From Pseudomonas kielensis (GTDB taxonomy: Bacteria; Pseudomonadota; Gammaproteobacteria; Pseudomonadales; Pseudomonadaceae): 64,000 nt of DNA. The first letter of the stretch is position 1; each line of letters begins with the position of its first letter. The translations under genes were made by a program, and so were the position numbers. The DNA lies in assembly GCF_014236655.1 (NCBI RefSeq), contig NZ_JACMYG010000011.1:62001-126000 (forward strand). The letters run 5' to 3'. Shown here in pieces: positions 1 through 9,402 of the stretch. The notes beneath the pieces are model-generated. The model saw only the letters and a list, made by a program, of their open reading frames with translations. It did no database searches and was not told the DNA's origin.

Positions 1-1
1 G

Positions 2-1048
<1,047 letters not shown>

Positions 1049-1055
1049 TTTGTAG

Positions 1056-1091
1056 GAGCGTTCTCGCATCCTGCGGGATCCGGGAACGCTC
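1056..1091. repeat. REP-like hairpin between gcl and hyi
   Basis: An imperfect inverted repeat (arms GAGCGTTC and GAACGCTC) begins with GTAGGAGCG like the REP elements elsewhere in the window, but its middle diverges. It fills most of the 67-bp gcl-hyi gap and could stabilise the upstream transcript end. There is no T-run, so it is unlikely to be an intrinsic terminator. Confidence 0.5.
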
Positions 1092-1115
1092 ACCAGAGAT
1101 TTACAGGAGTCCACC

Positions 1116-1898
1116 ATGCCGCGTTTTGCAGCCAACCTGTCCATGCTGTTCACCGAACAGGATTTTCTTGCCCGCTTCGAAGCGGCCGCCAAGGCCGGTT
1201 TCAGTGGCGTCGAATACCTGTTCCCGTACGACTTCAGCTCCGCCGAAATCAAGGCCCAGCTGGAGGCCCACGGCCTGACCCAAGTACTGTTCAACCTGCC
1301 GGCCGGTGACTGGGCCAAGGGTGAACGCGGGATCGCCTGCCACCCCGATCGCGTGGAAGAGTTCCGCGCCGGTGTCGACCTGGCCATCGCCTACGCCAAA
1401 GTGCTGGGCAACACTCAGGTCAACTGCCTGGCCGGCATTCGCCCACAAGGCGTCGACGATGCCACGGTGCAAGCAACCTTCGTCGCCAACCTCAAGTTCG
1501 CCGCCGACAAGCTGCAAGCAGCCGGCCTCAAGCTGGTGATGGAAGCCATCAACACCCGCGACATCCCGGGTTTCTACCTGAACAACACCGCGCAGGCGCT
1601 GTCGATTCGCGAACAAGTGGGCAGTGCCAACCTGTTCCTGCAATACGACATCTACCACATGCAAATCATGGAGGGCGACCTGGCCCGCACCATGGCGGCG
1701 CACCTGGGCGAGATCAACCACATCCAGCTGGCCGACAACCCGGGCCGCAACGAGCCGGGCACCGGCGAGATCAACTACCGCTTCCTGTTCGAACACCTGG
1801 ACCGCATCGGCTACCAGGGTTGGGTTGGCTGTGAATACAAGCCGCTGACCACCACTGAAGCAGGCCTGGGTTGGCTGAAAACCCACAACGCAATCTAA
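1116..1898 (+). CDS. hyi: Hydroxypyruvate isomerase
   Basis: Hyi interconverts hydroxypyruvate and tartronate semialdehyde in the glyoxylate pathway. The 260-residue protein is a xylose-isomerase-like TIM barrel of the normal family length. It begins MPRFAANLSMLF and carries the VMEAINTRDIPGFYLN segment with the metal-ligand glutamate, LQYDIYHMQIMEGD, and the NPGRNEPGTGEINY loop typical of Hyi. The start is supported by an AGGAG ribosome-binding site 8-10 bp upstream. It lies between gcl and glxR, matching its role beside the carboligase. Confidence 0.96.
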   Translation: MPRFAANLSMLFTEQDFLARFEAAAKAGFSGVEYLFPYDFSSAEIKAQLEAHGLTQVLFNLPAGDWAKGERGIACHPDRVEEFRAGVDLAIAYAKVLGNTQVNCLAGIRPQGVDDATVQATFVANLKFAADKLQAAGLKLVMEAINTRDIPGFYLNNTAQALSIREQVGSANLFLQYDIYHMQIMEGDLARTMAAHLGEINHIQLADNPGRNEPGTGEINYRFLFEHLDRIGYQGWVGCEYKPLTTTEAGLGWLKTHNAI

Positions 1899-1910
1899 CG
1901 CTGCCCCCCA

Positions 1911-2013
1911 TGTAGGAGCGAGTGCCCGCTTGCGGCTTGCTCGCGATGACGCCGGCTCATCGCACATCGATGCTGCCTGGCACACCGCTATCGCGAGCCA
2001 GTTCGCTCCCACC
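1911..2013. repeat. Pair of inverted REP elements (REPIN-like)
   Basis: Two REP copies in opposite orientation fill most of the 172-bp hyi-glxR gap. The first (from 1911) reads GTAGGAGCGAGTGCCCGC and continues to CTCGCGATGACG. The second (about 1983-2013) reads CCGCTATCGCGAGCCAGTTC and ends CGCTCCCACC. Both match the Pseudomonas REP core with a few changes. The pair could fold into a long hairpin in the transcript. Confidence 0.8.
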
Positions 2014-2070
2014 TAAAAGCAGCAGTTGCCCATTTGCTTGAAGCAGCAATAAAAACAAGAGGATCTTCTC

Positions 2071-2961
2071 ATGGCTAAAATCGGATTTATCGGCACCGGC
2101 ATCATGGGCCACCCAATGGCGGCAAACCTGCAGAAAGCCGGGCACAGCCTGTTCCTTTCGCAACACCACGACGCTGCCCCTGCCGATCTGATCGCCGCTG
2201 GCGCCGTCGCCCTGGCGAACCCGAAGGAAGTCGCCCAGGAAGCCGAATTCATCATCGTCATGGTCCCCGATACCCCCCAGGTCGAGGACGTGCTGTTCCG
2301 CGCCGATGGCGTTGCCGCCGGCGTTGGCAAAGGCAAGGTCGTGATCGACATGAGCTCGATCTCGCCAACCGCGACCAAAGCCTTCGCCGCCCGGATCAAC
2401 GAAAAAGGCGCGCAGTACCTCGACGCCCCGGTGTCCGGCGGTGAAGTGGGCGCCAAGGCGGCAACCCTGAGCATCATGGTCGGCGGCGATGCCGATGCCT
2501 TCGAACGCGCCCTGGCGCTGTTCCAGGCCATGGGCAAGAACATCACCCTGGTGGGTGGCAATGGCGACGGTCAAACCGCCAAGGTAGCGAACCAGATCAT
2601 CGTGGCGCTGAACATCCAGGCGGTGGCCGAAGCCCTGCTGTTCGCCTCGAAAAACGGCGCCGACCCGGCCAAGGTGCGTGAAGCACTGATGGGCGGCTTT
2701 GCCTCCTCGAAGATCCTGGAAGTCCACGGCGAGCGCATGATCAAGGGCACCTTCGATCCTGGCTTCCGCATCAGCCTGCACCAGAAGGACCTGAACCTGG
2801 CCCTGCAAGGCGCCAAGGAACTGAACATCAACCTGCCCAACACCGCCAATACCCAGCAAGTGTTCAGCACCTGCGCGGCCATCGGTGGCAGCAACTGGGA
2901 CCACTCGGCGCTGATCAAGGGCCTGGAGCACATGGCGAATTTCTCGATTCGCGATAAGTAA
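2071..2961 (+). CDS. glxR: 2-hydroxy-3-oxopropionate (tartronate semialdehyde) reductase
   Basis: The enzyme reduces tartronate semialdehyde to D-glycerate with NAD(P)H. The 296 residues fit the beta-hydroxyacid dehydrogenase family: an N-terminal Rossmann motif GFIGTGIMGHPMAANL (residues 5-20), the substrate-binding SGGEVGAK motif near residue 122, and the catalytic lysine in KVANQ near residue 171. The start has an AGAGGA ribosome-binding site. Sequence family alone does not separate GlxR from GarR, but the gcl-hyi context favours GlxR. Confidence 0.95.
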   Translation: MAKIGFIGTGIMGHPMAANLQKAGHSLFLSQHHDAAPADLIAAGAVALANPKEVAQEAEFIIVMVPDTPQVEDVLFRADGVAAGVGKGKVVIDMSSISPTATKAFAARINEKGAQYLDAPVSGGEVGAKAATLSIMVGGDADAFERALALFQAMGKNITLVGGNGDGQTAKVANQIIVALNIQAVAEALLFASKNGADPAKVREALMGGFASSKILEVHGERMIKGTFDPGFRISLHQKDLNLALQGAKELNINLPNTANTQQVFSTCAAIGGSNWDHSALIKGLEHMANFSIRDK

Positions 2962-2985
2962 ATCTTTGGGGCCACCCGCTCTCCC

Positions 2986-3073
2986 TGTGGGAGCGGGCTT
3001 GCCCGCGATGGAATCGCCGCGGTGTACCTGATAAATCGCGTCGTCTGAATCGCAGGCAAGCCAGCTCCCACAA
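2986..3073. repeat. Pair of inverted REP elements
   Basis: The 173-bp glxR-ttuD gap holds a canonical REP (TGTGGGAGCGGGCTTGCCCG from 2986) and a diverged inverted partner ending GCCAGCTCCCACA near 3072. About 30 bp separate the two copies. No promoter or T-run terminator was seen in this gap. Confidence 0.8.
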
Positions 3074-3134
3074 GAGCCCGAGCTGCCCGCAAGTGTTCGC
3101 TCTATCCCAATAACAAGAATTCCGGGAGCCCGCC

Positions 3135-4415
3135 ATGTCGGTCGATCCGCAACAATTCCTGCGCGACCTGTTCGCCACCGCCATCGACGCGGCCCATCCG
3201 CAACAGGTCCTCGAAGCCCATCTACCCAAAGACCGCAGCGGTCGGGTCATCGTCATCGGCGCCGGCAAGGCCGCGGCCGCCATGGCCCAGGTGGTCGAAC
3301 GCTGCTGGCAGGGTGAAGTGTCCGGGCTGGTCGTCACCCGCTACGGTCACGGCGCACCCTGCGAAAAAATCGAAGTGGTCGAAGCCGCCCACCCGGTACC
3401 CGACGCCGCCGGCCTGGCCGTGGCCAAGCGCGTACTCGAACTGGTCAGCAACCTCAATGAAGACGACCGAGTGATCTTCCTGCTCTCCGGTGGCGGCTCG
3501 GCCTTGCTGGCCTTGCCCGCAGCCGGCATCACCCTGGCCGACAAGCAGGCGATCAACAAGGCCCTGCTCAAGTCCGGCGCGACCATCGGCGAGATGAACT
3601 GCGTGCGCAAGCACCTCTCCGCCATCAAGGGCGGCCGCCTGGGCAAAGCCTGCTGGCCGGCCACGGTGTACACCTATGCCATTTCCGATGTGCCGGGCGA
3701 CCTCGCCACCGTGATCGCCTCCGGCCCGACCGTGGCCGACCCGAGCACGTCGGGCCAGGCCCTGGACATTCTCAAGCGGTACGCCATCGAAGTTCCGGCT
3801 TCGGTGCGCAACTGGCTGCAAAGCCCCGAATCGGAAACGGTAAAACCCGGTGATCCGAGCTTGGCCCGCAGCCATTTCCAACTGATCGCCCGTCCCCAGC
3901 AATCCCTGGAAGCCGCGGCAGTGAAAGCCCGCCAGGCCGGTTTCAGCCCACTGATCCTGGGGGACCTGGAAGGCGAATCCCGCGAGGTGGCAAAGGTCCA
4001 CGCCGGCATCGCCCGCCAAGTGGTGCTGCATGGCCAGCCGCTGGCCGCGCCCTGCGTGATCCTGTCCGGTGGCGAAACCACCGTGACCGTGCGCGGCAAT
4101 GGCCGTGGCGGACGCAACGCCGAGTTCCTGCTGAGCCTGACCGACAGCCTCAAGGGCCTGCCAGGCGTCTACGCGCTGGCCGGTGATACCGACGGCATCG
4201 ACGGCTCCGAAGACAACGCCGGCGCCCTGATGACCCCGGACAGCTACGCCCGCGCCACCGCCCTGGGCCTGAGCGCCAGCGACGAGCTGGACAACAACAA
4301 TGGCTACGGTTACTTCGCAGCGCTCGACGCCCTGATCGTCACCGAACCGACGCGCACCAACGTCAACGACTTCCGCGCCATCCTGATCCTCGAGAGCCCA
4401 AAACATGACGCCTGA
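3135..4415 (+). CDS. ttuD: Glycerate 2-kinase / hydroxypyruvate reductase family (MOFRL) protein
   Basis: This 426-residue protein belongs to the DUF4147 plus MOFRL family, named TtuD (hydroxypyruvate reductase) in older work and glycerate 2-kinase in newer annotation. Visible blocks are VIGAGKAAAAMA near residue 38, the glycine-rich FLLSGGGSALLALP near 116, NCVRKHLSAIKGG near 156, SGGETTVTVRGNGRGGRN near 315, and the terminal AGDTDGIDGSEDNAGA. Sitting after glxR and overlapping pykF by 11 bp, it probably phosphorylates glycerate to 2-phosphoglycerate, which feeds lower glycolysis. Family membership is clear; the exact reaction is inferred from context. Confidence 0.9.
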   Translation: MSVDPQQFLRDLFATAIDAAHPQQVLEAHLPKDRSGRVIVIGAGKAAAAMAQVVERCWQGEVSGLVVTRYGHGAPCEKIEVVEAAHPVPDAAGLAVAKRVLELVSNLNEDDRVIFLLSGGGSALLALPAAGITLADKQAINKALLKSGATIGEMNCVRKHLSAIKGGRLGKACWPATVYTYAISDVPGDLATVIASGPTVADPSTSGQALDILKRYAIEVPASVRNWLQSPESETVKPGDPSLARSHFQLIARPQQSLEAAAVKARQAGFSPLILGDLEGESREVAKVHAGIARQVVLHGQPLAAPCVILSGGETTVTVRGNGRGGRNAEFLLSLTDSLKGLPGVYALAGDTDGIDGSEDNAGALMTPDSYARATALGLSASDELDNNNGYGYFAALDALIVTEPTRTNVNDFRAILILESPKHDA

Positions 4416-5820
4416 CAAAAAGGTCAAAATCCTCGCCACCCTGGGGCCTGCCACCGACGGCATCGAAGACATCCGCGAACTGGTGCAGGCCGGGGTCAAC
4501 ATCTTTCGCCTGAACTTCAGCCACGGCGATCATGCCGATCACGCCCAGCGCTACCAGTGGATCCGCGAAGTCGAGCGCCAGCTCAATTACCCGCTGGGGA
4601 TTCTGATGGACCTGCAAGGGCCGAAGCTGCGGGTCGGCAAGTTCGCCGAAGGCAAGGTGCAACTGGTGCGCGGCCAGGCCCTGCGCCTGGACCTCGACCC
4701 CACGCCGGGCGACGCACGCCGGGTCAACCTGCCCCACCCCGAAATCATCGCGGCGCTGGAACCGGGCATGGACCTGCTGCTGGACGACGGCAAGCTGCGC
4801 CTGCGGGTAGTCAGCAAATATGCCGACGCCATCGACACCACGGTGCTCAATGGCGGCGAGCTGTCGGATCGCAAAGGCGTCAACGTGCCGCAAGCGGTGC
4901 TCGATCTCAGTCCGCTGACCGCCAAGGACCGCCGTGACCTGAGCTTCGGCCTGGAACTGGGGGTGGACTGGGTGGCCCTGTCGTTTGTCCAGCGTCCCGA
5001 GGACATCCGCGAAGCCCGCGCCCTGATCGGCGACAAGGCGTTCCTGATGGCGAAAATCGAGAAGCCTTCGGCAGTCGAGCAACTGCGCGAAATCGCCGAG
5101 CTGAGTGACGCGATCATGGTGGCCCGGGGCGACTTGGGGGTGGAAGTGCCGGCCGAAAGCGTGCCGCAGATCCAGAAAGACATCATCAGCACCTGCCGCC
5201 AACTGGGCAAGCCGGTGGTAGTGGCGACCCAGATGCTCGAGTCCATGCGCTTCTCCCCGGCACCGACCCGCGCCGAGGTCACCGATGTCGCCACCGCCGT
5301 GGCCGAAGGCACCGACGCGGTGATGCTGTCGGCGGAAACCGCCTCCGGTGAATACCCGCTCGAAGCCGTGCAGATGATGAGCAAGATCATCCGCCAGGTC
5401 GAAAGCGGCCCGGACTATCAGGCGCAACTCGACGTCAGCCGACCGAAAGCCGAAGCCACCACCTCCGACGCCATCAGTTGTGCAATCCGCCGCATCAGCA
5501 ACATCCTGCCGGTGGCGGTCCTGGTCAACTACAGCGAGTCAGGCAGCTCGAGCTTGCGTGCGGCGCGGGAGCGACCGGCGGTGCCGATCCTCAACCTGAC
5601 CCCGAACCTCTCGACTGCGCGACGCCTGAGCGTGGCCTGGGGCGTGCACTCGGTGGTCAACGACCGCTTGCGCCAGGTCGACGAGGTCTGCTCTACCGCC
5701 CTGGAAATTGCCCAGGCCCAAGGCATGGCCCAGCGCGGCGACACCTTGCTGATCACCGCCGGTGTGCCTTTCGGCCAGCCGGGATCGACTAACTCGTTGC
5801 GCATCGAGACGTTGATCTAG
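4405..5820 (+). CDS. pykF: Pyruvate kinase
   Basis: Pyruvate kinase converts phosphoenolpyruvate and ADP to pyruvate and ATP. The 471-residue protein has the N-terminal KILATLGPAT and NIFRLNFSHG motifs (substrate/K+ site), the catalytic MAKIEKP lysine and the metal-binding MVARGDLGVE motif near residue 236, and ATQMLESM near 275. A normal C-terminal allosteric domain follows. Its start overlaps the end of ttuD by 11 bp, indicating translational coupling. Pseudomonas genomes usually carry a second, unlinked pyruvate kinase; this copy is the one linked to glyoxylate use. Confidence 0.95.
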   Translation: MTPDKKVKILATLGPATDGIEDIRELVQAGVNIFRLNFSHGDHADHAQRYQWIREVERQLNYPLGILMDLQGPKLRVGKFAEGKVQLVRGQALRLDLDPTPGDARRVNLPHPEIIAALEPGMDLLLDDGKLRLRVVSKYADAIDTTVLNGGELSDRKGVNVPQAVLDLSPLTAKDRRDLSFGLELGVDWVALSFVQRPEDIREARALIGDKAFLMAKIEKPSAVEQLREIAELSDAIMVARGDLGVEVPAESVPQIQKDIISTCRQLGKPVVVATQMLESMRFSPAPTRAEVTDVATAVAEGTDAVMLSAETASGEYPLEAVQMMSKIIRQVESGPDYQAQLDVSRPKAEATTSDAISCAIRRISNILPVAVLVNYSESGSSSLRAARERPAVPILNLTPNLSTARRLSVAWGVHSVVNDRLRQVDEVCSTALEIAQAQGMAQRGDTLLITAGVPFGQPGSTNSLRIETLI

Positions 5821-5836
5821 AGCGCCCATACCGGCC

Positions 5837-5864
5837 TCATCGCGAGCCGGCTCGCTCCCACAGG
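5837..5864. repeat. Single REP element
   Basis: A lone REP copy (TCATCGCGAGCCGGCTCGCT, then CCCACAGG) starts 17 bp after the pykF stop. No partner copy or T-run is seen in the remaining part of the 163-bp gap. Confidence 0.75.
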
Positions 5865-5983
5865 GGTTCTGTGTTGATCACACAATCCCGACTGAACAGA
5901 GATTCAGTGTGGCAGCCAGCCTGCTGGCGATCAGCCGGGGTCGCGCTCGACCGACTCGCTCCCTTTGCCCTTTCAGAACTGCC

Positions 5984-6898
5984 ATGCCTGCCAACCACTT
6001 CAACACCCACTGCCCCGACTGGGCGACTGCCCTGCTCAACGGCTTCAGCCAGATCTTCCTCCAGCGTAACCCGCTGTGCGGCCTGCTGTGCCTGTGTGCC
6101 ATCTTGTTTACCGCGCCTGCCTTGCTGGGCGGCGCGCTGCTGGGCGGTGTCGCGGGGCTGCTCACCGCGCAACGCCGCAACTATGCCAAGGCCGATCGCC
6201 AGGCTGGGCTTTTCAGCTACAACGGCGTCCTGCTCGGCTTGCTGCTGAGCCTGTATTTCCCCTGGTCGGCGCTGCTGCCACCGCTGATCCTGGCCGCCGG
6301 CGGCCTGAGCGCAATGATCACGCAACAGTGGCTCAAACGCGCGCGGGTCAGCCAATACCTGCCGGCCTACACCACCCCCTTCGTCGTGCTGAGCTGGCCG
6401 CTGTTGTGTTTCGCCACGCCCCCGACAACCGCGCATTTGATCGAAGTCAGCACACTGAACATGCTCGCCGCGCCCCTCAAAGGTATCGGCCAGGTCATGT
6501 TCCTGGGGCATCCGCTGGCCGGTGCGATGATTGCCGGCGGACTGCTGATCGCCGACCGCCGCGCCTTCTGCTGGGCGTTGCTGGCCTCGGTCGCGGGCAT
6601 GGGCTGGAGCATGCTGCATCACGACTTCTACAGCGCATTGCTCGGCCTCGGTGGCTACAACGCCGTGCTCGCCGCCCTCGCCCTCAGCGCGCAACGCCAG
6701 CAACCGTGGCTGCCGCTGGTAGGCATCACCCTGGCACTGTTGCTGACGCCGCTGTTTGCCGCCATCGGCCTGCCCACGCTGACCGCACCGTTCATTCTCG
6801 CCTGCTGGCTGGTACGCAGCACCGTGCAAATGTTCGTGAAGGCCACTGTCAGCCATACACCTTGCACTCTGGAGGAGAATCAACCTAGGCTGCGCTGA
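5984..6898 (+). CDS. Urea transporter family protein
   Basis: A 304-residue inner-membrane protein with about ten hydrophobic segments and short loops, resembling bacterial urea-transporter (UT) channels. Visible landmarks are the GLFSYNGVLLGLLLSLYF block near residue 72, the second-repeat counterpart FYSALLGLGGYNAVLAALAL near 216, and TLNMLAAPLKGIGQVMFLG near 160; two homologous halves are the UT hallmark. The frame is open back to 5909, but that extra 25-residue stretch is basic and unlike the family, so the ATG at 5984 was chosen despite a weak ribosome-binding site. No urease genes are in the window. Substrate specificity is inferred. Confidence 0.8.
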   Translation: MPANHFNTHCPDWATALLNGFSQIFLQRNPLCGLLCLCAILFTAPALLGGALLGGVAGLLTAQRRNYAKADRQAGLFSYNGVLLGLLLSLYFPWSALLPPLILAAGGLSAMITQQWLKRARVSQYLPAYTTPFVVLSWPLLCFATPPTTAHLIEVSTLNMLAAPLKGIGQVMFLGHPLAGAMIAGGLLIADRRAFCWALLASVAGMGWSMLHHDFYSALLGLGGYNAVLAALALSAQRQQPWLPLVGITLALLLTPLFAAIGLPTLTAPFILACWLVRSTVQMFVKATVSHTPCTLEENQPRLR

Positions 6899-6919
6899 TC
6901 ATTGATTCAGGCGTTTTCC

Positions 6920-7744
6920 ATGGACAGCAGCAAAAACTGGCGTGAAGAACTTCACGTCATCGTATTCCAGAGCGACACCCAGGCCGGACGGCGCTTCGAT
7001 GGCATCCTGCTGTTGATCATCCTCGCCAGCCTGGTGATCGTGATGCTCGACAGCATCAACAGCATTCACCGCGACTATGCCGACGTGCTGGCCTACATCG
7101 AGTGGGGTTTCACCTTCATCTTCGCCATCGAATACGGGTTGCGCCTGTACTGCTCGCCCAAGCCGTTGCGCTATGCCTTCAGCTTCTATGGATTGGTCGA
7201 CCTGCTGGCGATCGTGCCGGGAATACTCGCCCTGTACTACAGCGACGCCCAATACCTGCTGATCATCCGCATCATCCGTATGCTGCGCATCTTTCGCGTG
7301 CTCAAGCTCAGCCCCTACCTCAAGCAAGCCAACTACCTGATGTCGGCGCTGCGCGGCAGCAAGCAGAAGATCGTGGTGTTCCTGGTCAGCGTGTGCACCC
7401 TGGTGACGGTGTTCGGCACCCTGATGTACGTGATCGAAGGCCCGCAGAACGGCTTCACCAGCATTCCCAAGGGCATTTACTGGGCGATCGTCACCCTGAC
7501 CACCGTGGGCTTCGGCGACATCGTGCCCAAGACCCCCCTGGGCCAGGTGGTTTCATCGCTGGTGATGATCACCGGTTACTCGATCATCGCGGTGCCGACG
7601 GGCATCTTCACCGCGGAACTGGCCAACGCCATGCGCGGTGAGCAGCTGCAACACGACTGCCCGGTGTGCAAGAAAAACGGCCATGAGCACGGCGCAGCAT
7701 TCTGCTCACGCTGCGGCAATGCGCTATTTAAGAAAATCGAATAA
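6920..7744 (+). CDS. Voltage-gated-type potassium channel with C-terminal zinc ribbon
   Basis: The 274-residue protein has the six-helix ion-transport architecture. S1-S3 lie in residues 25-105, followed by an arginine-rich S4 voltage sensor (RIIRMLRIFRVLKLSPYLK, about 113-131). The pore loop carries the potassium-selectivity filter TTVGFGD near residue 195. The last 30 residues hold two CxxC pairs (CPVCKK and CSRCGN), a zinc-ribbon-like module in the cytoplasm. The first ATG with family-like sequence is at 6920. It sits 21 bp after the urea transporter, so the two may share a transcript. Its physiological role is unknown. Confidence 0.88.
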   Translation: MDSSKNWREELHVIVFQSDTQAGRRFDGILLLIILASLVIVMLDSINSIHRDYADVLAYIEWGFTFIFAIEYGLRLYCSPKPLRYAFSFYGLVDLLAIVPGILALYYSDAQYLLIIRIIRMLRIFRVLKLSPYLKQANYLMSALRGSKQKIVVFLVSVCTLVTVFGTLMYVIEGPQNGFTSIPKGIYWAIVTLTTVGFGDIVPKTPLGQVVSSLVMITGYSIIAVPTGIFTAELANAMRGEQLQHDCPVCKKNGHEHGAAFCSRCGNALFKKIE

Positions 7745-7836
7745 GCAAAGTACTTTTTAATCTTTAAAGAGCTATAGAGGCCCGGCTATAGTCGACGGCA
7801 AAATGCCTTCACTCTCTCGAACAAAAGGAATGTGCA

Positions 7837-8835
7837 GTGAAAAAGATCTTTGGCGCCTCACTCCTGGCCGCAGGCCTGACCCTCGCTAGCGTGGCTCAAG
7901 CCGCACCGACCCTGCTTAACGTTTCCTACGACGTGATGCGCGATTTCTACAAGGACTACAACACTGCCTTCCAGAAACACTGGCAAGCCGAGCACAACGA
8001 AACCATCACCCTGCAGATGTCTTTCGGCGGTTCCAGCAAACAGGCACGTTCAGTAATCGACGGCCTGCCGGCTGACGTCATTACCATGAACATGGCCACC
8101 GATATCAATGCCCTGGCCGACAACGGCAAACTGATCCCGGACAACTGGGTCACCCGCCTGCCGAACAACAGCGCACCGTTCACCTCGGCCACCGTGTTCA
8201 TCGTCCGCAAGGGCAACCCCAAGGCCCTGAAAGACTGGCCCGACCTGCTCAAGGACGGCGTCCAGGTGATTGTGCCCAACCCGAAAACCTCGGGTAACGG
8301 CCGCTACACCTACCTGTCTGCCTGGGGCTACGTGCTGAAGAACGGCGGCGATGAGAACAAGGCCAAGGACTTCGTTGGCAAACTGTTCAAACAAGCCCCT
8401 GTGCTCGACACCGGCGGCCGTGCGGCCACCACCACCTTCATGACCAACCAGATCGGCGACGTGCTGGTGACCTTCGAGAACGAAGCAGAAATGATTGCCC
8501 GCGAATTCGGTCGCGACCAGTTCGAGGTGATCTACCCAAGCGTCTCCGCCGAAGCCGAGCCACCGGTCAGCGTGGTCGACAAAGTCGTCGACAGGAAAGG
8601 CAGCCGTGCCGCGGCCGAGGAATACCTGAAGTACCTGTGGTCCCCGGAAGGTCAGGAAATCGCAGCCGCCAACTACCTGCGCCCACGTGACCCGGCCGTG
8701 CTGGCCAAGTACACCGACCGCTTCCCGAAAGTCGATTTCCTGTCGGTGGAAAAAACCTTCGGTGACTGGCGCACCGTGCAGAAGACCCACTTCAACGACG
8801 GCGGGATTTTCGACAAGATCTACAGCGGCCAGTAA
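7837..8835 (+). CDS. sbp: Periplasmic sulfate-binding protein of an ABC transporter
   Basis: This 332-residue protein captures sulfate (or thiosulfate) in the periplasm for an ABC importer. A clear Sec signal peptide ends at AQA (residues 20-22), and the mature part begins APTLLNVSYDV, as in Sbp. Further Sbp/CysP landmarks are SFGGSSKQARSV, PNPKTSGNGRYTYLSAWGY and the VLVTFENEAEM segment. No permease or ATPase genes follow; the gene is monocistronic and ends in a strong terminator, so the cysTWA partners must be elsewhere. The 92-bp upstream gap is AT-rich and contains CTATAG inverted halves around 7772-7791, a possible but unproven operator. Confidence 0.93.
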   Translation: MKKIFGASLLAAGLTLASVAQAAPTLLNVSYDVMRDFYKDYNTAFQKHWQAEHNETITLQMSFGGSSKQARSVIDGLPADVITMNMATDINALADNGKLIPDNWVTRLPNNSAPFTSATVFIVRKGNPKALKDWPDLLKDGVQVIVPNPKTSGNGRYTYLSAWGYVLKNGGDENKAKDFVGKLFKQAPVLDTGGRAATTTFMTNQIGDVLVTFENEAEMIAREFGRDQFEVIYPSVSAEAEPPVSVVDKVVDRKGSRAAAEEYLKYLWSPEGQEIAAANYLRPRDPAVLAKYTDRFPKVDFLSVEKTFGDWRTVQKTHFNDGGIFDKIYSGQ

Positions 8836-8853
8836 GCGGCGCTGAAACGAACA

Positions 8854-8880
8854 AAGGCGACCTGCGGGTCGCCTTTTTTG
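8854..8880. terminator. Rho-independent terminator after sbp, probably bidirectional
   Basis: A perfect stem GGCGACC / GGTCGCC with a small loop is followed by TTTTTTG on the plus strand. It lies between the convergent sbp and ridA-like genes. The minus-strand version has a shorter T-run but may also work. Confidence 0.85.
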
Positions 8881-8892
8881 TCGCTGCCCGTT

Positions 8893-9291
8893 CTAGGGCA
8901 ACATCGCTTCCACTTCCACTTCGATCAGCCACTGCGGCAAGGAAAGCCCACTGACAATCAGCCACGAAGACGCTGGTGGATTGGCCGGGAAGCGCTCCAG
9001 CAACACCTGGGTGACCTGCTCTTGCTCATCGCGCGCGGCCTCGGCAATGTAAATCCGCATCACCACCACGTGGGAGAGATCCCCGCCCGCCTCGCGCAGA
9101 ATCGCCTCGATATTGTCGAACGCCTTGTCGGTCTGCTCGCGCAAGCCAGGCGCTACCGTGCGCTCATGCTCATCGACACCGACCTGACCGGACAACAGCA
9201 AACGACGCCCACCACTGACCTCAACCGCCTGGCTGAATCCGTACTGCAGCGAGTTGAAAACACTGGAGGGATTTAACACCGACTTGTGCAT
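8893..9291 (-). CDS. RidA (YjgF/YER057c/UK114) superfamily protein without the canonical arginine
   Basis: A 132-residue single-domain protein of the Rid superfamily, normally trimeric. Early blocks such as LLLSGQVGVDE and the NIEAILREAGGDLSHVV helix fit the family. Canonical RidA imine deaminases have a catalytic Arg in a PAR-x-x-V motif near residue 105; here the corresponding stretch reads PASSWLIVSGLSLP, with serine in place of arginine. Imine deaminase activity is therefore doubtful, and the protein fits the divergent Rid subgroups of unknown function. It is convergent with sbp. The 111-bp gap upstream shows no recognisable site. Confidence 0.85.
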   Translation of the reverse strand: MHKSVLNPSSVFNSLQYGFSQAVEVSGGRRLLLSGQVGVDEHERTVAPGLREQTDKAFDNIEAILREAGGDLSHVVVMRIYIAEAARDEQEQVTQVLLERFPANPPASSWLIVSGLSLPQWLIEVEVEAMLP

Positions 9292-9402
9292 GAAGACTCC
9301 TGACTCCCTGGAATGACCGGAAAATCTAAATCAACCGGCATCAGGGTTCCAGTGGCTGCAACATTCGGAAACTCACCGATCAAGCCCAAGGCGCTGGTGT
9401 TT

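Noticed and set aside
5909..5983. Longer N-terminus for the urea transporter
   Set aside because: The extra 25 residues are basic and non-conserved, and the frame there probably opens by chance.
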